Below, in pieces: positions 42,682-51,934 of a stretch of DNA of 64,000 nt (the stretch's first letter is position 1; each line of letters begins with the position of its first letter). The stretch is from Bdellovibrio sp. UBA4095 (GTDB taxonomy: Bacteria; Bdellovibrionota; Bdellovibrionia; Bdellovibrionales; Bdellovibrionaceae), in assembly GCA_002381805.1 (NCBI GenBank), contig DFXZ01000010.1, positions 1-64,000 of the forward strand, written 5' to 3'. The notes beneath the pieces were generated by a model. That model did not search any database, was not told the origin of the DNA, and saw nothing but the letters and a program-made list of their open reading frames with translations. Made by a program: the position numbers and the translations under genes.

Positions 42682-44616
42682 TCACCGATTCATTCTGTTG
42701 TCCACCAGTTCTTGGACGACAGAAGAATCTGAAAGCGTTGTAATATCACCTAGTTGATCCGGCAGGTTTTCTGCAATTTTGCGCAGAATTCGGCGCATGA
42801 TCTTTCCCGAACGAGTCTTGGGTAATCGTGGCGCCCACTGAATCAGATCAGGAGTCGCAATGGGCCCGATCTCTTTACGAACAGTCTTAATAAGTTCCTG
42901 GCGCAGCTCTTCGCTCGGTTTTTCCGAAGTCTTTAACGTCACGAAAGCATAAATGCCCTGACCTTTGATTTCATGAGGATACCCCACAACGGCAGCTTCA
43001 GCGACTTTCGGGTGTGCTACTAAAGCCGACTCAATTTCTGCCGTACCTAAGCGATGTCCCGACACATTGATTACGTCATCCACGCGGCCGGTGATCCAAT
43101 AGTAGCCATCGGAATCACGGCGACAACCGTCACCCGTAAAATAGTAACCTGCATAATTGGAAAAATAAGTGTCTTCAAAACGCTTATGATCTCCAAAGAC
43201 TGTGCGCATCTGGCCGGGCCAAGAATCAGCAATTGCCAACACGCCTTCGCCCTCACCTTCAATCACTTTACCTTCATTTGTCAGAAGGACCGGTTGCACG
43301 CCAAAGAAAGGCAAAGTGGCAGATCCAGGCTTCTGACCGATCGCGCCTGGTAACGGAGTGATCATGATGCCGCCTGTTTCTGTCTGCCACCAGGTATCTA
43401 CTAGGGGACAGCGACCATCACCCACGACATTGTGAAACCATTCCCACGCTTCCGGATTGATCGGTTCCCCAACAGATCCCAGAATCCGCAGTGAAGCTCG
43501 CGATGTGCCTTTAACGTAAGAATCCCCTTCACGCATCAACGAGCGAATCGCCGTTGGTGAAGTATAGAAAATATTAACTTGATGTTTGTCGATCACTTCC
43601 CAAAATCTTGCAGGAGTTGGATAGTTCGGAACGCCCTCAAAAATAACGGTCGTCGCACCATTTGCTAACGGACCATACACCATATAGCTGTGCCCCGTGA
43701 TCCAGCCCATATCCGCCGAGCACCAGTAAATATCGTTCTCGTGATAATCGAAAACATACTGATGAGTCATGCTGGCATAAACCAAATAGCCTCCCGTCGT
43801 ATGCAGAACGCCTTTTGGTTTTCCTGTTGAACCGGAGGTATAAAGCAAGAACAGCGGATCCTCTGCATCCATCTGCTCGCACTCGCACTGCTCGTTCACC
43901 TCTTGCAAAGCTTCGTGATACCAAATATCACGGCCCGACTTCATGTCGATTTCACTTTTTGCATATTTCACAACCAAAACTTTTTCGACAGAAGGAGTTT
44001 TTAAAAGCGCCTTATCGATGTTTTCTTTCAGCGGAATTTCTTTGGGTCCTCTAAATCCGGCATCGGCAGTGATAATAAATTTTGATTTTCCATCGTTCAC
44101 TCGATCTGCAATTGAATCCGCTGCAAAGCCACCAAAGATTATGGAGTGAGTTGCACCTAATCGCGCGCAAGCCAGCATCGCGTATGCCGTCTCGGGAATC
44201 ATCGGCATATAGATAGTCACAACATCACCTTTTTTGACTCCCATTTTTTTAAGAACATTGGCAAAACGGGAAACATTTTTATGGAGTTGCTTGTATGTGA
44301 TCTTTTGCGAAGGAATAGCCGGATTATCAGGCTCCCAAATGATGGCCACTTTATCTGCGCGAGAATCAAGATGGCGATCAATGCAGTTATAAGAGACGTT
44401 CAGTTTTCCGCCCTGATACCACTTGATGCTGACCGGCTTATGATAACTGACCTCTTTGACTTTATCCCACTTCTTAAACCAAGTCAGACGCTCAGCTTGT
44501 TCGGCCCAAAACTGTTCAGGGTTGCGTACTGAATGCTCATACATGGACTGGTATTTTTTTGCATCGATATGAGCTTGCTGAGCAATTTTGGGATCAACGG
44601 GATAAAGCTTGGACAT
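42682..44616 (-). CDS. acs: Acetyl-coenzyme A synthetase
   Basis: A 644-residue AMP-forming enzyme making acetyl-CoA from acetate, ATP and CoA. LLYTSGSTGKPKG (P-loop), WWQTETGGIMITP, YYFTGDGCRRDSDGYYWITG, DVINVSGHRLGTAEIE, and PKTRSGKIMRR with the acetylatable Lys are all present. The start MSKLYP is chosen because GAGGTG lies upstream. The length fits Acs (about 650). It is the first gene of the operon with DUF6580 and Dus. Confidence 0.96.
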   Translation of the reverse strand: MSKLYPVDPKIAQQAHIDAKKYQSMYEHSVRNPEQFWAEQAERLTWFKKWDKVKEVSYHKPVSIKWYQGGKLNVSYNCIDRHLDSRADKVAIIWEPDNPAIPSQKITYKQLHKNVSRFANVLKKMGVKKGDVVTIYMPMIPETAYAMLACARLGATHSIIFGGFAADSIADRVNDGKSKFIITADAGFRGPKEIPLKENIDKALLKTPSVEKVLVVKYAKSEIDMKSGRDIWYHEALQEVNEQCECEQMDAEDPLFLLYTSGSTGKPKGVLHTTGGYLVYASMTHQYVFDYHENDIYWCSADMGWITGHSYMVYGPLANGATTVIFEGVPNYPTPARFWEVIDKHQVNIFYTSPTAIRSLMREGDSYVKGTSRASLRILGSVGEPINPEAWEWFHNVVGDGRCPLVDTWWQTETGGIMITPLPGAIGQKPGSATLPFFGVQPVLLTNEGKVIEGEGEGVLAIADSWPGQMRTVFGDHKRFEDTYFSNYAGYYFTGDGCRRDSDGYYWITGRVDDVINVSGHRLGTAEIESALVAHPKVAEAAVVGYPHEIKGQGIYAFVTLKTSEKPSEELRQELIKTVRKEIGPIATPDLIQWAPRLPKTRSGKIMRRILRKIAENLPDQLGDITTLSDSSVVQELVDNRMNR

Positions 44617-44658
44617 AAACACCTCACCCCTTCCATGTTATTCGCCGCAGCCCATGGG

Positions 44659-46155
44659 TCAAGTCTCGGGATGCAGATCCGCATAAGTTTTTATCTGATT
44701 ATGATCGATTCTTTTATGCAGATGATGCCGTCTCAATTCTGCCGTATCGGCAATGCCCATCGCGCCCACCATGTGTGCGACCGCCTCGAGGGTCTCTTGA
44801 TGGAAATTCTTAACCCGCGTTCTTTTTGTTGGCACATGCAGTCCCTTGAATAAACTCGGATTTTGGGTCGCAACTCCCGCAGGGCATTTATTATTATTGC
44901 AACGAAGCGCCTGAATACATCCCAAAGCCAACATCATGGACCGGGCCGCATAGGTTGCATCCGCGCCTAAACAGAGTATTTTCACAATATCAAATGCCGT
45001 TGTGATTTTGCCGGTCGATAGCACTTTAATTTTATCTTTAAGACCTGACTTGCGCAGGCAATCGACCACGATGACAAGTGCATCCATCCCCGGCATTCCC
45101 ATGTAGTTCGAGAACTCCAACGGAGCGGCACCAGTTCCCCCTTCGGCCCCATCGACGACGATGTAATCGGGATAATTCTTTTCAACAAGCATACAGGCGA
45201 CCAACTCTTCGAATTCTTCGCGATGACCTAAGCAAAGTTTGATGCCAACGGGCTTGCCACCCGAAAGCTCTCGTAACTGAGAAATAAAACTCAACATCCC
45301 TTTCGCATCACTAAAGGCCGTATGAGCAGGAGGCGAAAGAACATCAACACCTACTGGAACATTTCGAATCGCTGCAATTTCGGGAGTCACTTTTTTACCC
45401 GAAAGCATGCCACCGTGCCCAGGCTTAGCTCCTTGAGAAAGCTTCAGCTCGATCATTTTCACCTGTGGCAAACTGGCATTTTTACGAAAGAGCTCCGGAT
45501 CGAAATCTCCCGCGTGAGTACGACATCCGAAATAAGCCGTGCCGATTTGCCAGATCAGATCTCCGCCGGGCTCCAAGTGATAAGGGGAAATCCCGCCCTC
45601 GCCCGTGTTATGTGCAAACCCGCCGTCTTTAGCTCCACCGTTTAAAGCCAAAATGGCATTCGGAGACAAAGAACCAAAGCTCATCGCCGAAATGTTCAAC
45701 AAAGAAAGAGAATACGGCTGCTTGCAAAGATCACTGCCGAGAGTGATTCGCAACTTCGAGCGATCAACGTGTTTGGGATATAGAGAGTGAGTAACGAATT
45801 CGTAACCTTGCTGATAAACGTTGTGCTGAGTTCCGAAGGGCACCGTATCCAAAACTTTTTTGGCGCGCTGATAAACGACGGATCTTTGCTCGCGACTAAA
45901 AGGCTTACCGTCTGTGTTCGATTCAATGAAATATTGATTAATCTCTGGCCGAATGGATTCAAAGAGATAGCGAAGATGACCAAAAACCGGAAAGTTGGCT
46001 TTGATCGCATGCCGCTGCTGACGAATATCGCGAAACCCTAACATAAAAAAGGGCACGAAAAAGACCAGCGAGTACAATCCCGTCGACCACTGGTAATAAA
46101 AGAAAACGTTCAAAACCGCGACAAACAGAAACGCCAGATAAAATTCTTTTCTCAT
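44659..46155 (-). CDS. FMN-binding glutamate synthase-family protein
   Basis: A 498-residue protein with an N-terminal membrane region (residues about 4-35) followed by the glutamate synthase central FMN barrel: SLLNISAMSFGSLSPNAI, GEGGISPYHL, SQGAKPGHGGMLSG, DGAEGGTGAAPLEF and ALGCIQALRCNNNKCPAGVATQ with the Cys cluster. It lacks the glutaminase and NADPH domains of real GltB, so it is a stand-alone barrel anchored in the membrane. The in vivo reaction of this subgroup is not settled. AGGAAAG precedes the ATG. Confidence 0.9.
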   Translation of the reverse strand: MRKEFYLAFLFVAVLNVFFYYQWSTGLYSLVFFVPFFMLGFRDIRQQRHAIKANFPVFGHLRYLFESIRPEINQYFIESNTDGKPFSREQRSVVYQRAKKVLDTVPFGTQHNVYQQGYEFVTHSLYPKHVDRSKLRITLGSDLCKQPYSLSLLNISAMSFGSLSPNAILALNGGAKDGGFAHNTGEGGISPYHLEPGGDLIWQIGTAYFGCRTHAGDFDPELFRKNASLPQVKMIELKLSQGAKPGHGGMLSGKKVTPEIAAIRNVPVGVDVLSPPAHTAFSDAKGMLSFISQLRELSGGKPVGIKLCLGHREEFEELVACMLVEKNYPDYIVVDGAEGGTGAAPLEFSNYMGMPGMDALVIVVDCLRKSGLKDKIKVLSTGKITTAFDIVKILCLGADATYAARSMMLALGCIQALRCNNNKCPAGVATQNPSLFKGLHVPTKRTRVKNFHQETLEAVAHMVGAMGIADTAELRRHHLHKRIDHNQIKTYADLHPET

Positions 46156-46254
46156 GATCTTTCCTACTTTGCAGAAACACAATCATGACACAAGCATAGG
46201 ACAAAAGGAAGCTGCCCAAATGGCCGCTTTGGGTCGCATCAAGTCGCAAAAACG

Positions 46255-46284
46255 AAGAAAGCCGGGCTTTCGCACGGCTTTCTT
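46255..46284 (-). terminator. Terminator of dnaK
   Basis: AAGAAAGCCG (46255-46264) and CGGCTTTCTT (46275-46284) form a perfect ten-pair stem. It lies 26 bases past the dnaK stop on the minus strand. Confidence 0.75.
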
Positions 46285-46309
46285 GAGTTAAGTTTTGATT
46301 TAAGAACGC

Positions 46310-48214
46310 TTAGTTAACGTCTTTATAGTCTGCATCAATCACGTCGTCTCCGCCTTTTTTATCGGAAGAGCCGGCTTGATCTTCAGGGGCTGCCTCAGCA
46401 CCAGGCTGCGCGCCTTGCTTTTTATAAAGCTCAGAAGTCATCTTGTGAGTCAAATTCTGCAATCGCTCAAAAGCACCTTTTAGTTCTTCTGGTTCAGCAG
46501 TTTTATTCTCCAGAACCTTCTTAGCTTCAGCAAGAGCTTCATTCGCAGACTTCACCTCAGCTTCAGGTAGTTGTGATCCTGAATCTTTAATCAACTTCTC
46601 AGTTTGGTAAACCAAGTTGTCGAGGTTGTTTCTGTGAGTTGCAGCTTCTGCCTTGCGCTTATCTTCTTCTGCATGGCCTTCAGCATCCTGAACTGCCTTC
46701 TTGATTTCTTCCTCAGAAAGACCGCTTTGTGAAGTGATCTTGATCTGTTGAGATTTTCCAGAAGACATATCTTTTGCTGACACATGCAAGATACCGTTCG
46801 CATCGATATCAAAAGTCACCTCAACTTGAGGAACTCCGCGTGGAGCTGGTGGAATGCCCACTAGTTCAAAGCGTCCCAATGTTTTGTTATCAGTTGCCAT
46901 CTTGCGCTCGCCCTGAAGAACGTGGATATCAACCGCAGGCTGATTATCTGCCGCCGTCGAGAACACCTGTGATTTCTTAGAAGGAATCGCAGTGTTTCTT
47001 TCGATCAACGGAGTCATCACGCCGCCAAGAGTTTCGATACCCAAGCTGAGCGGAGTTACGTCTAGCAAGAGAACGTCTTTCACATCACCAGCAAGGACAC
47101 CACCCTGAACAGCAGCACCGACAGCAACAACTTCGTCTGGATTTACTGTACGGTTCGGCTCTTTACCGAAGAACTCTTTCACGGCTTTTTGAATTGATGG
47201 GATACGAGTTGATCCACCCACCAAAACCACTTCATCAATATCAGAAGGCTTCATGCCAGCATCAGACAATGCTTTACGGCAAGGTTCCATTGAACGCTTT
47301 ACTAGCTCTTCTGTCATCTGATCAAACTTAGCTCGTGAAAGCTTGATTTGCAGATGCTTCGGACCAGATTGGTCAGCTGTGATAAATGGAAGATTGATTT
47401 CAGTGTCTTGCGCAGAAGAAAGTTCGATCTTCGCCTTTTCTGCCGCTTCTTTAAGACGCTGTAAAGCCATCTTGTCAGTTTTTAAATCGATGCCTTGGTC
47501 TTTTTTAAACTCAGTGATGAGCCATTCCAAGATAACTGTATCGAAGTTATCACCACCCAAGTGAGTATCACCATTGGTTGAGCGAACTTCGACAACTCCG
47601 TCACCAACTTCAAGGATAGAGATATCGAAAGTACCTCCACCGAAGTCGTAGATAGCGATCTTTTCATCTTTCTTACGATCAAGACCGTAAGCCAGCGCCG
47701 CCGCAGTTGGTTCGTTGATGATACGTTTAACATCAAGACCCGCGATACGACCGGCATCTTTCGTCGCCTGTCTTTGCGCATCGTTGAAGTAAGCTGGTAC
47801 AGTTACAACAGCTTCTGTCACAGGCTCACCAAGATAGTCTTCAGCGACTTTTTTAAGCTTTGCTAGAACCGCCGCTCCCACTTCTTCAGGAGAAACGTTT
47901 TTACCTTGAACCTTGAACGCACAGTCGTTGCCCTTAGCAACCACAGTGTAAGGAACAAGTTTGATTTCTTCTGTCACTTCGTCGAATCGGCGACCGACGA
48001 AACGCTTCGAGGAATAAATTGTATTTTCTGGATTCGTTACTGCCTGACGTTTTGCGATCTGACCAACAAGGCGATCACCGTCTTTTGTGTATGCAACAAC
48101 TGAAGGAGTGGTACGAGCGCCCTCTTCATTCACCAAAACTTTAGGCTCTCCGCCTTCCATAATAGCAACGCATGAGTTCGTCGTGCCTAAGTCGATTCCA
48201 ATAATTTTACCCAT
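46310..48214 (-). CDS. dnaK: Molecular chaperone DnaK (Hsp70)
   Basis: A 634-residue Hsp70 with all landmarks: IGIDLGTTNSCVA, IYDFGGGTFDISIL, VVLVGGSTRIPSIQKAV, the substrate-binding domain after about 385, and an acidic Gly/Ala-rich tail ending with the DVIDADYKDVN motif. AAAGGAG lies before the ATG. It has its own heat-shock promoter 30-65 bases upstream. The order dnaJ then dnaK, with 275 bases between them and no grpE, is not the usual grpE-dnaK-dnaJ. Confidence 0.98.
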   Translation of the reverse strand: MGKIIGIDLGTTNSCVAIMEGGEPKVLVNEEGARTTPSVVAYTKDGDRLVGQIAKRQAVTNPENTIYSSKRFVGRRFDEVTEEIKLVPYTVVAKGNDCAFKVQGKNVSPEEVGAAVLAKLKKVAEDYLGEPVTEAVVTVPAYFNDAQRQATKDAGRIAGLDVKRIINEPTAAALAYGLDRKKDEKIAIYDFGGGTFDISILEVGDGVVEVRSTNGDTHLGGDNFDTVILEWLITEFKKDQGIDLKTDKMALQRLKEAAEKAKIELSSAQDTEINLPFITADQSGPKHLQIKLSRAKFDQMTEELVKRSMEPCRKALSDAGMKPSDIDEVVLVGGSTRIPSIQKAVKEFFGKEPNRTVNPDEVVAVGAAVQGGVLAGDVKDVLLLDVTPLSLGIETLGGVMTPLIERNTAIPSKKSQVFSTAADNQPAVDIHVLQGERKMATDNKTLGRFELVGIPPAPRGVPQVEVTFDIDANGILHVSAKDMSSGKSQQIKITSQSGLSEEEIKKAVQDAEGHAEEDKRKAEAATHRNNLDNLVYQTEKLIKDSGSQLPEAEVKSANEALAEAKKVLENKTAEPEELKGAFERLQNLTHKMTSELYKKQGAQPGAEAAPEDQAGSSDKKGGDDVIDADYKDVN

Positions 48215-48249
48215 ACCAAGTTCTCCTTTTAGACTGGATTTTACTCTTT

Positions 48250-48279
48250 AAATGTGGTGCTGCTCTGAGATTCGTCAAG
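48250..48279 (-). promoter_or_regulatory. Sigma-32-type heat-shock promoter of dnaK
   Basis: On the minus strand, CTTGACG (-35) and CACCACATTT (-10 type, consensus CCCCATTT) are separated so that the span is exactly 30 bases. The same layout precedes dnaJ. It would start transcription about 25-30 bases before the ATG. Confidence 0.75.
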
Positions 48280-48441
48280 GCGCCGACCTGGATTTTTTAT
48301 CATTTTTTTGAGGGATCCGAATGACAAGTATTTAATGAATGATTTCAGTGTCTTACAGAATTATAACTCGCATGGTCAGATAATCTGGGGCATATTGCGC
48401 TTCACCCATCTTAGAATCCGCGAAACAACAACCCTTTTACC

Positions 48442-48472
48442 AGGCCCTGGGCAAACCCTTCACCCGGGGCCT
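48442..48472. other. GC-rich hairpin after dnaJ
   Basis: AGGCCC (48442-48447) pairs with GGGCCT (48467-48472) and GGG with CCC inside. It lies 18 bases past the dnaJ stop. There is no proper T run on the minus strand, so it may be an attenuator or RNA-stability stem rather than a full terminator. Confidence 0.5.
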
Positions 48473-48489
48473 CAATTTAAACTCAGTGA

Positions 48490-49611
48490 CTACTTTTTGC
48501 GTCCAAAGAGACCGCTTTCGCCGCTCACATTCAAGCTTTTTGCCTTAGCGATTTCTCTTAAATGTTTTTCTTCATCTTTGTGCAGTTTCTCAGGGAACTT
48601 CACATGAACGCGATAATAGATGTCTCCGCGGCGATTCCCACGCAAAGACGGCAAGCCTTCACCCACCAGCTTCACCATTTCATCTGGTTGCGAGCACTTT
48701 GGTACTTCAACTTTTGCTTTGCCTGTCACTGTCGGCACTTCGATTTCTGCTCCCAACAACAACTGCACATAGCTCAAAGACAATTCCGAAAACAGATCTT
48801 CCCCGCGACGTTCAAACTGATCATGAGGCTTCACGCGGATCTCGACGTAAAGATCTCCGGGAGGACCGCCCATGTAACCGCCCTCACCTTCAGTTGCCAC
48901 ACGTAAACGAGTTCCCGTATCAACTCCTGCCGGAATGTTCAAACGGATTTTACGGTGTTCGCTGACTCGGCCCTTACCCTTACAAGACTTACATGGATTT
49001 TTAATCACAGTGCCTTGACCCGAACAAGTTGGGCACGTCGAAGCCATCGCGAAAAAACCTTGGGAGCGAACCACCTGGCCAGAACCTCCACAAGTCGTAC
49101 AAGTCACTACTTGAGAACCTTTTTCAGCGCCGCTGCCTTTACACTCATCACAGTTTTTATCTGTATCGAATTCGATCTCTCGCTCAAGTCCGGTGATAAC
49201 TTCTTTTAAAGAGATCTCCGTGATGTAGCGAAGATCAGCTCCTCTGCGAGGTTCATTGCGAGAGCGGCGTTGACGTGCACCACCAGCCCCCATTCCACCG
49301 CCAAAGAAATCTCCAAAAATATCGCCGAAATGGGAGAAAATATCTTCGACGTCCTGGAAGCCTGCGCCGCCCATGCCGCCACGGCCATTAAACGCATCAG
49401 GACCAAAGCGGTCATATTGAGCTCGTTTTTGCGGATCGCTCAGAACTTCATAGGCGCTCGCGGCTTCTTTAAATTTTTCTTCAGCCTCTTTGTTGCCAGG
49501 ATTTTTGTCAGGATGGAACTGCATAGCCAATTTACGATAGGCTTTTTTGATAACATCTTGATCAGAATCTTTCGCAACACCTAGAATTTCGTAGTAATCT
49601 CTCTGAGCCAT
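48490..49611 (-). CDS. dnaJ: Co-chaperone DnaJ (Hsp40)
   Basis: A 373-residue class A J protein: J domain with HPD at 33-35, Gly/Phe-rich region (about 75-115), four zinc motifs CDECKGSG, CTTCGGSG, CPTCSGQG and CKSCKGKG (about 145-210), then the C-terminal substrate domains. It stimulates DnaK ATP hydrolysis and delivers substrates. It lies upstream of dnaK on the same strand, with its own heat-shock promoter and a hairpin after its stop. Confidence 0.97.
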   Translation of the reverse strand: MAQRDYYEILGVAKDSDQDVIKKAYRKLAMQFHPDKNPGNKEAEEKFKEAASAYEVLSDPQKRAQYDRFGPDAFNGRGGMGGAGFQDVEDIFSHFGDIFGDFFGGGMGAGGARQRRSRNEPRRGADLRYITEISLKEVITGLEREIEFDTDKNCDECKGSGAEKGSQVVTCTTCGGSGQVVRSQGFFAMASTCPTCSGQGTVIKNPCKSCKGKGRVSEHRKIRLNIPAGVDTGTRLRVATEGEGGYMGGPPGDLYVEIRVKPHDQFERRGEDLFSELSLSYVQLLLGAEIEVPTVTGKAKVEVPKCSQPDEMVKLVGEGLPSLRGNRRGDIYYRVHVKFPEKLHKDEEKHLREIAKAKSLNVSGESGLFGRKK

Positions 49612-49654
49612 TTTTAAACCGACCTAACATTGTGCGTAAGTAATAAGCTCTAGA

Positions 49655-49684
49655 AAATATGGTGTTTAATCAGTTCACGTCAAG
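49655..49684 (-). promoter_or_regulatory. Sigma-32-type heat-shock promoter of dnaJ
   Basis: On the minus strand, CTTGACG (-35) and CACCATATTT (-10 type) span exactly 30 bases, as in the dnaK promoter, while the spacers differ. It lies 44 bases before the dnaJ ATG. Confidence 0.75.
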
Positions 49685-49790
49685 TCGGAAAATGGACCCA
49701 ACAGACGAGATGCAAATCATCCGTCAGAAATTGCCCTCACGAAGAATTTGCTTCATAATGCTGATTCAACATCAATTTGAGCGAGGTCCC

Positions 49791-50798
49791 ATGTCAAAAT
49801 CGATTTTCTTAGCTATGGTCTCTGCGGTGCTGATTCTTCAGCCTGCTTACGCGAAAAATAAACCGCGCAAAGACGAACCTATTCAGCCCATCAAAGCATA
49901 TAAAACTAAAAATCCTGCAATGGTAGAGCTTGGCAAAAAACTCTTCTTTGACCCAAGACTTTCAAAGTCAGGCTTTATCTCCTGCAACTCCTGTCACAAC
50001 CTCAGCATGGGGGGCTCTGATAACTTAAAAAGTTCTATCGGTCATAACTGGACAGAAGGTCCCATTAATTCGCCAACGGTGCTGAACTCTTCTATGAATG
50101 TGGCTCAGTTCTGGGATGGACGAGCAAAAGATCTGAAGGAACAAGCTGCGGGACCGATCGCCAATCCAGCAGAAATGGCATTTTCTCACGAGCTCGCAGT
50201 AGCTACCGTGGCATCAATCACCGGTTACCGCGAAGAATTTAAAAAAGTTTTTGGCACAGATAAAGTCGACATTGATAAAATCACAGAAGCGATCGCTGAG
50301 TTCGAAAATACTCTTGTGACTCCGAACTCACGTTTTGATAAATGGTTGATGGGCGACGACAAAGCAATTTCTAAAAAAGAACTCGAAGGCTACCAGCTTT
50401 TTAAAACTTCTGGTTGTATCGCATGTCATAATGGTGCTGCGGTCGGCGGCGGCTCGTTCCAGAAAATGGGCGTAACAAAAGCCTACATCACCAAAAACAC
50501 TGCTGTCGGTAGATCCGGAGTCACCGGAGAAGATGCTGATCGTATGTTCTTTAAAGTTCCCACTTTAAGAAACGTCGAGCTGACCTATCCTTACTTCCAT
50601 GATGGTGCCGCGAATACACTCGAAGAGGCCGTAGATACGATGGGTAAGTTACAACTGGGTAGAGAATTCACAACTGAAGAGCAATCCAAGATCGTTGCCT
50701 TTATGCGCACGCTAACCGGAGAACAGCCAAACTTCAGAATTCCGCAGCTGCCGCCGTCAAGTGATCTGACGCCTCGTCCGAAACCTTTTGAAAAATAA
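49791..50798 (+). CDS. Di-heme cytochrome c peroxidase
   Basis: A 335-residue periplasmic enzyme reducing hydrogen peroxide with electrons from cytochrome c. The start MSKSIFLAMV is preferred because GAGG lies upstream and a signal peptide follows (ILQPAYA, about residue 23). Two heme sites are seen: SCNSCHN (about residue 66) and GCIACHN (about residue 206). LFFDPRLSKSG and FKVPTLRNVELTYPYFHDG are typical of the CcpA/MauG family. It is divergent from dnaJ. Confidence 0.93.
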   Translation: MSKSIFLAMVSAVLILQPAYAKNKPRKDEPIQPIKAYKTKNPAMVELGKKLFFDPRLSKSGFISCNSCHNLSMGGSDNLKSSIGHNWTEGPINSPTVLNSSMNVAQFWDGRAKDLKEQAAGPIANPAEMAFSHELAVATVASITGYREEFKKVFGTDKVDIDKITEAIAEFENTLVTPNSRFDKWLMGDDKAISKKELEGYQLFKTSGCIACHNGAAVGGGSFQKMGVTKAYITKNTAVGRSGVTGEDADRMFFKVPTLRNVELTYPYFHDGAANTLEEAVDTMGKLQLGREFTTEEQSKIVAFMRTLTGEQPNFRIPQLPPSSDLTPRPKPFEK

Positions 50799-50883
50799 AA
50801 ACGTTTAGCCAAAATATTTTTTCTTTTGATCGGGACTCTTCTGATGGAAGGGTCCCAAATTCACTGACTAGCTTTAGATAAGC

Positions 50884-51801
50884 CTATTTACAAATTGACA
50901 GATCTTTACTCCAAGCCACGATCGACTTATAGGAAGTTTTATCTCCTGCGCGAAGAACTGACCAGTAACGAGCTCCACCCTTCCAAGATCCGCCGACTTT
51001 ACCTGCAATGCGACCATCTCTGCCCATCCAGCGATTTAAGATGCGAATACCACAGCTAAGGTTTTTCTTAGGGTCGTGCAGATCATTTGTCGTTTTGAAT
51101 CCGCAGCCATAGGCATTTCCGCTTTCAATCGAGATTTGCAAGAGGCCACGACTGATCACTGGCTTACCTTGACTGTCGTTGAAGCTTTCTTTGAACGATA
51201 GCTTCGGATCGAAGTTACTTTCAAAGCGCACCATCGAAGAAATCAGGAATGCCCAATAATGTTTCCGCTGCGCATAAGACAGATTCTTATACTTTGGACA
51301 GAACAAAGAAGCATCCGCGGGAATCACATCCAATAGGTCCTCACCGAGCACTTCCAATTCACGGTCAACGTGATCGGTCCAGCTCTTCCCATCTGCCACT
51401 TTCGATTCCCACAAAGGGATGACATCCCGAAGCGCCTCATCGGGCGGCACCGGAGTTGGTGATGGACTTGGTGAAGGACTCGGACTCGGCGATGGTCCGG
51501 GTGTTGGTGAAGGTGTAGGAATTGGACCCGGCGTAGGCGAAGGCTCTGGTTCCGGCGACGGCACAGGGCTTGGCGTTGGAGTCGGAGTAGGCGTTGGTGA
51601 TGGACTTGGTGACGGTGACGGCAGCGTCCCTTCTGGGGTTGTGCCCGACTGATCGTCTGATTCTTGCTGTCCGGGGTTTTCTGATGAGGAAGATGACTGA
51701 CCTGATTGCTTCGACGAAAGTCCACTAGACAAGCATCCAGTGGTCAGTTGAAGAGCTAACACACAGACAAAAAACTGAAGAGGAGCATTAAAAGTTTTCA
51801 T
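50884..51801 (-). CDS. Lipoprotein lytic transglycosylase (SLT-like) with Pro-rich linker
   Basis: A 305-residue protein. LTTGC (Cys23) is a lipobox, so the protein is lipid-anchored. Residues 24-60 are Ser/Gly/Gln-rich, residues 61-120 are a Pro-Ser/Pro-Thr repeat that would span the periplasm, and residues 165-305 form an SLT-type lysozyme fold: VRFESNFDPK with catalytic Glu194, SRGLLQIS, NPKKNLSCGIRIL-like DPKKNLSCGIRIL and YWSVLR. It is predicted to cut peptidoglycan glycan strands. In a predatory bacterium it could act on self or prey wall. Confidence 0.85.
   Translation of the reverse strand: MKTFNAPLQFFVCVLALQLTTGCLSSGLSSKQSGQSSSSSENPGQQESDDQSGTTPEGTLPSPSPSPSPTPTPTPTPSPVPSPEPEPSPTPGPIPTPSPTPGPSPSPSPSPSPSPTPVPPDEALRDVIPLWESKVADGKSWTDHVDRELEVLGEDLLDVIPADASLFCPKYKNLSYAQRKHYWAFLISSMVRFESNFDPKLSFKESFNDSQGKPVISRGLLQISIESGNAYGCGFKTTNDLHDPKKNLSCGIRILNRWMGRDGRIAGKVGGSWKGGARYWSVLRAGDKTSYKSIVAWSKDLSICK
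51442..51621 (-). repeat. Pro-Ser/Pro-Thr coding repeat in the lytic transglycosylase gene
   Basis: About 60 residues alternate Pro with Ser, Thr, Val, Glu or Gly. The underlying hexanucleotide-like repeats differ mostly at third positions. It is expected to be a stiff, extended linker. Confidence 0.85.
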
Positions 51802-51934
51802 GACAAACTCTTCGGCAGACCCAAAAATTAAATGAGTCTTTCGAAAAGCGTCGAATTATTTGCTTCGAAATTTAGGCGATAGACCTGAAAGCCGCGATGG
51901 ACGTGCATTCCACATCCAGCCACTTGTCCAGAAC

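Noticed and set aside
51419..51652. Gly-rich plus-strand frame (GLGEGLGLGDG)
   Set aside because: It is the mirror of the Pro-Ser/Pro-Thr linker of the lytic transglycosylase.
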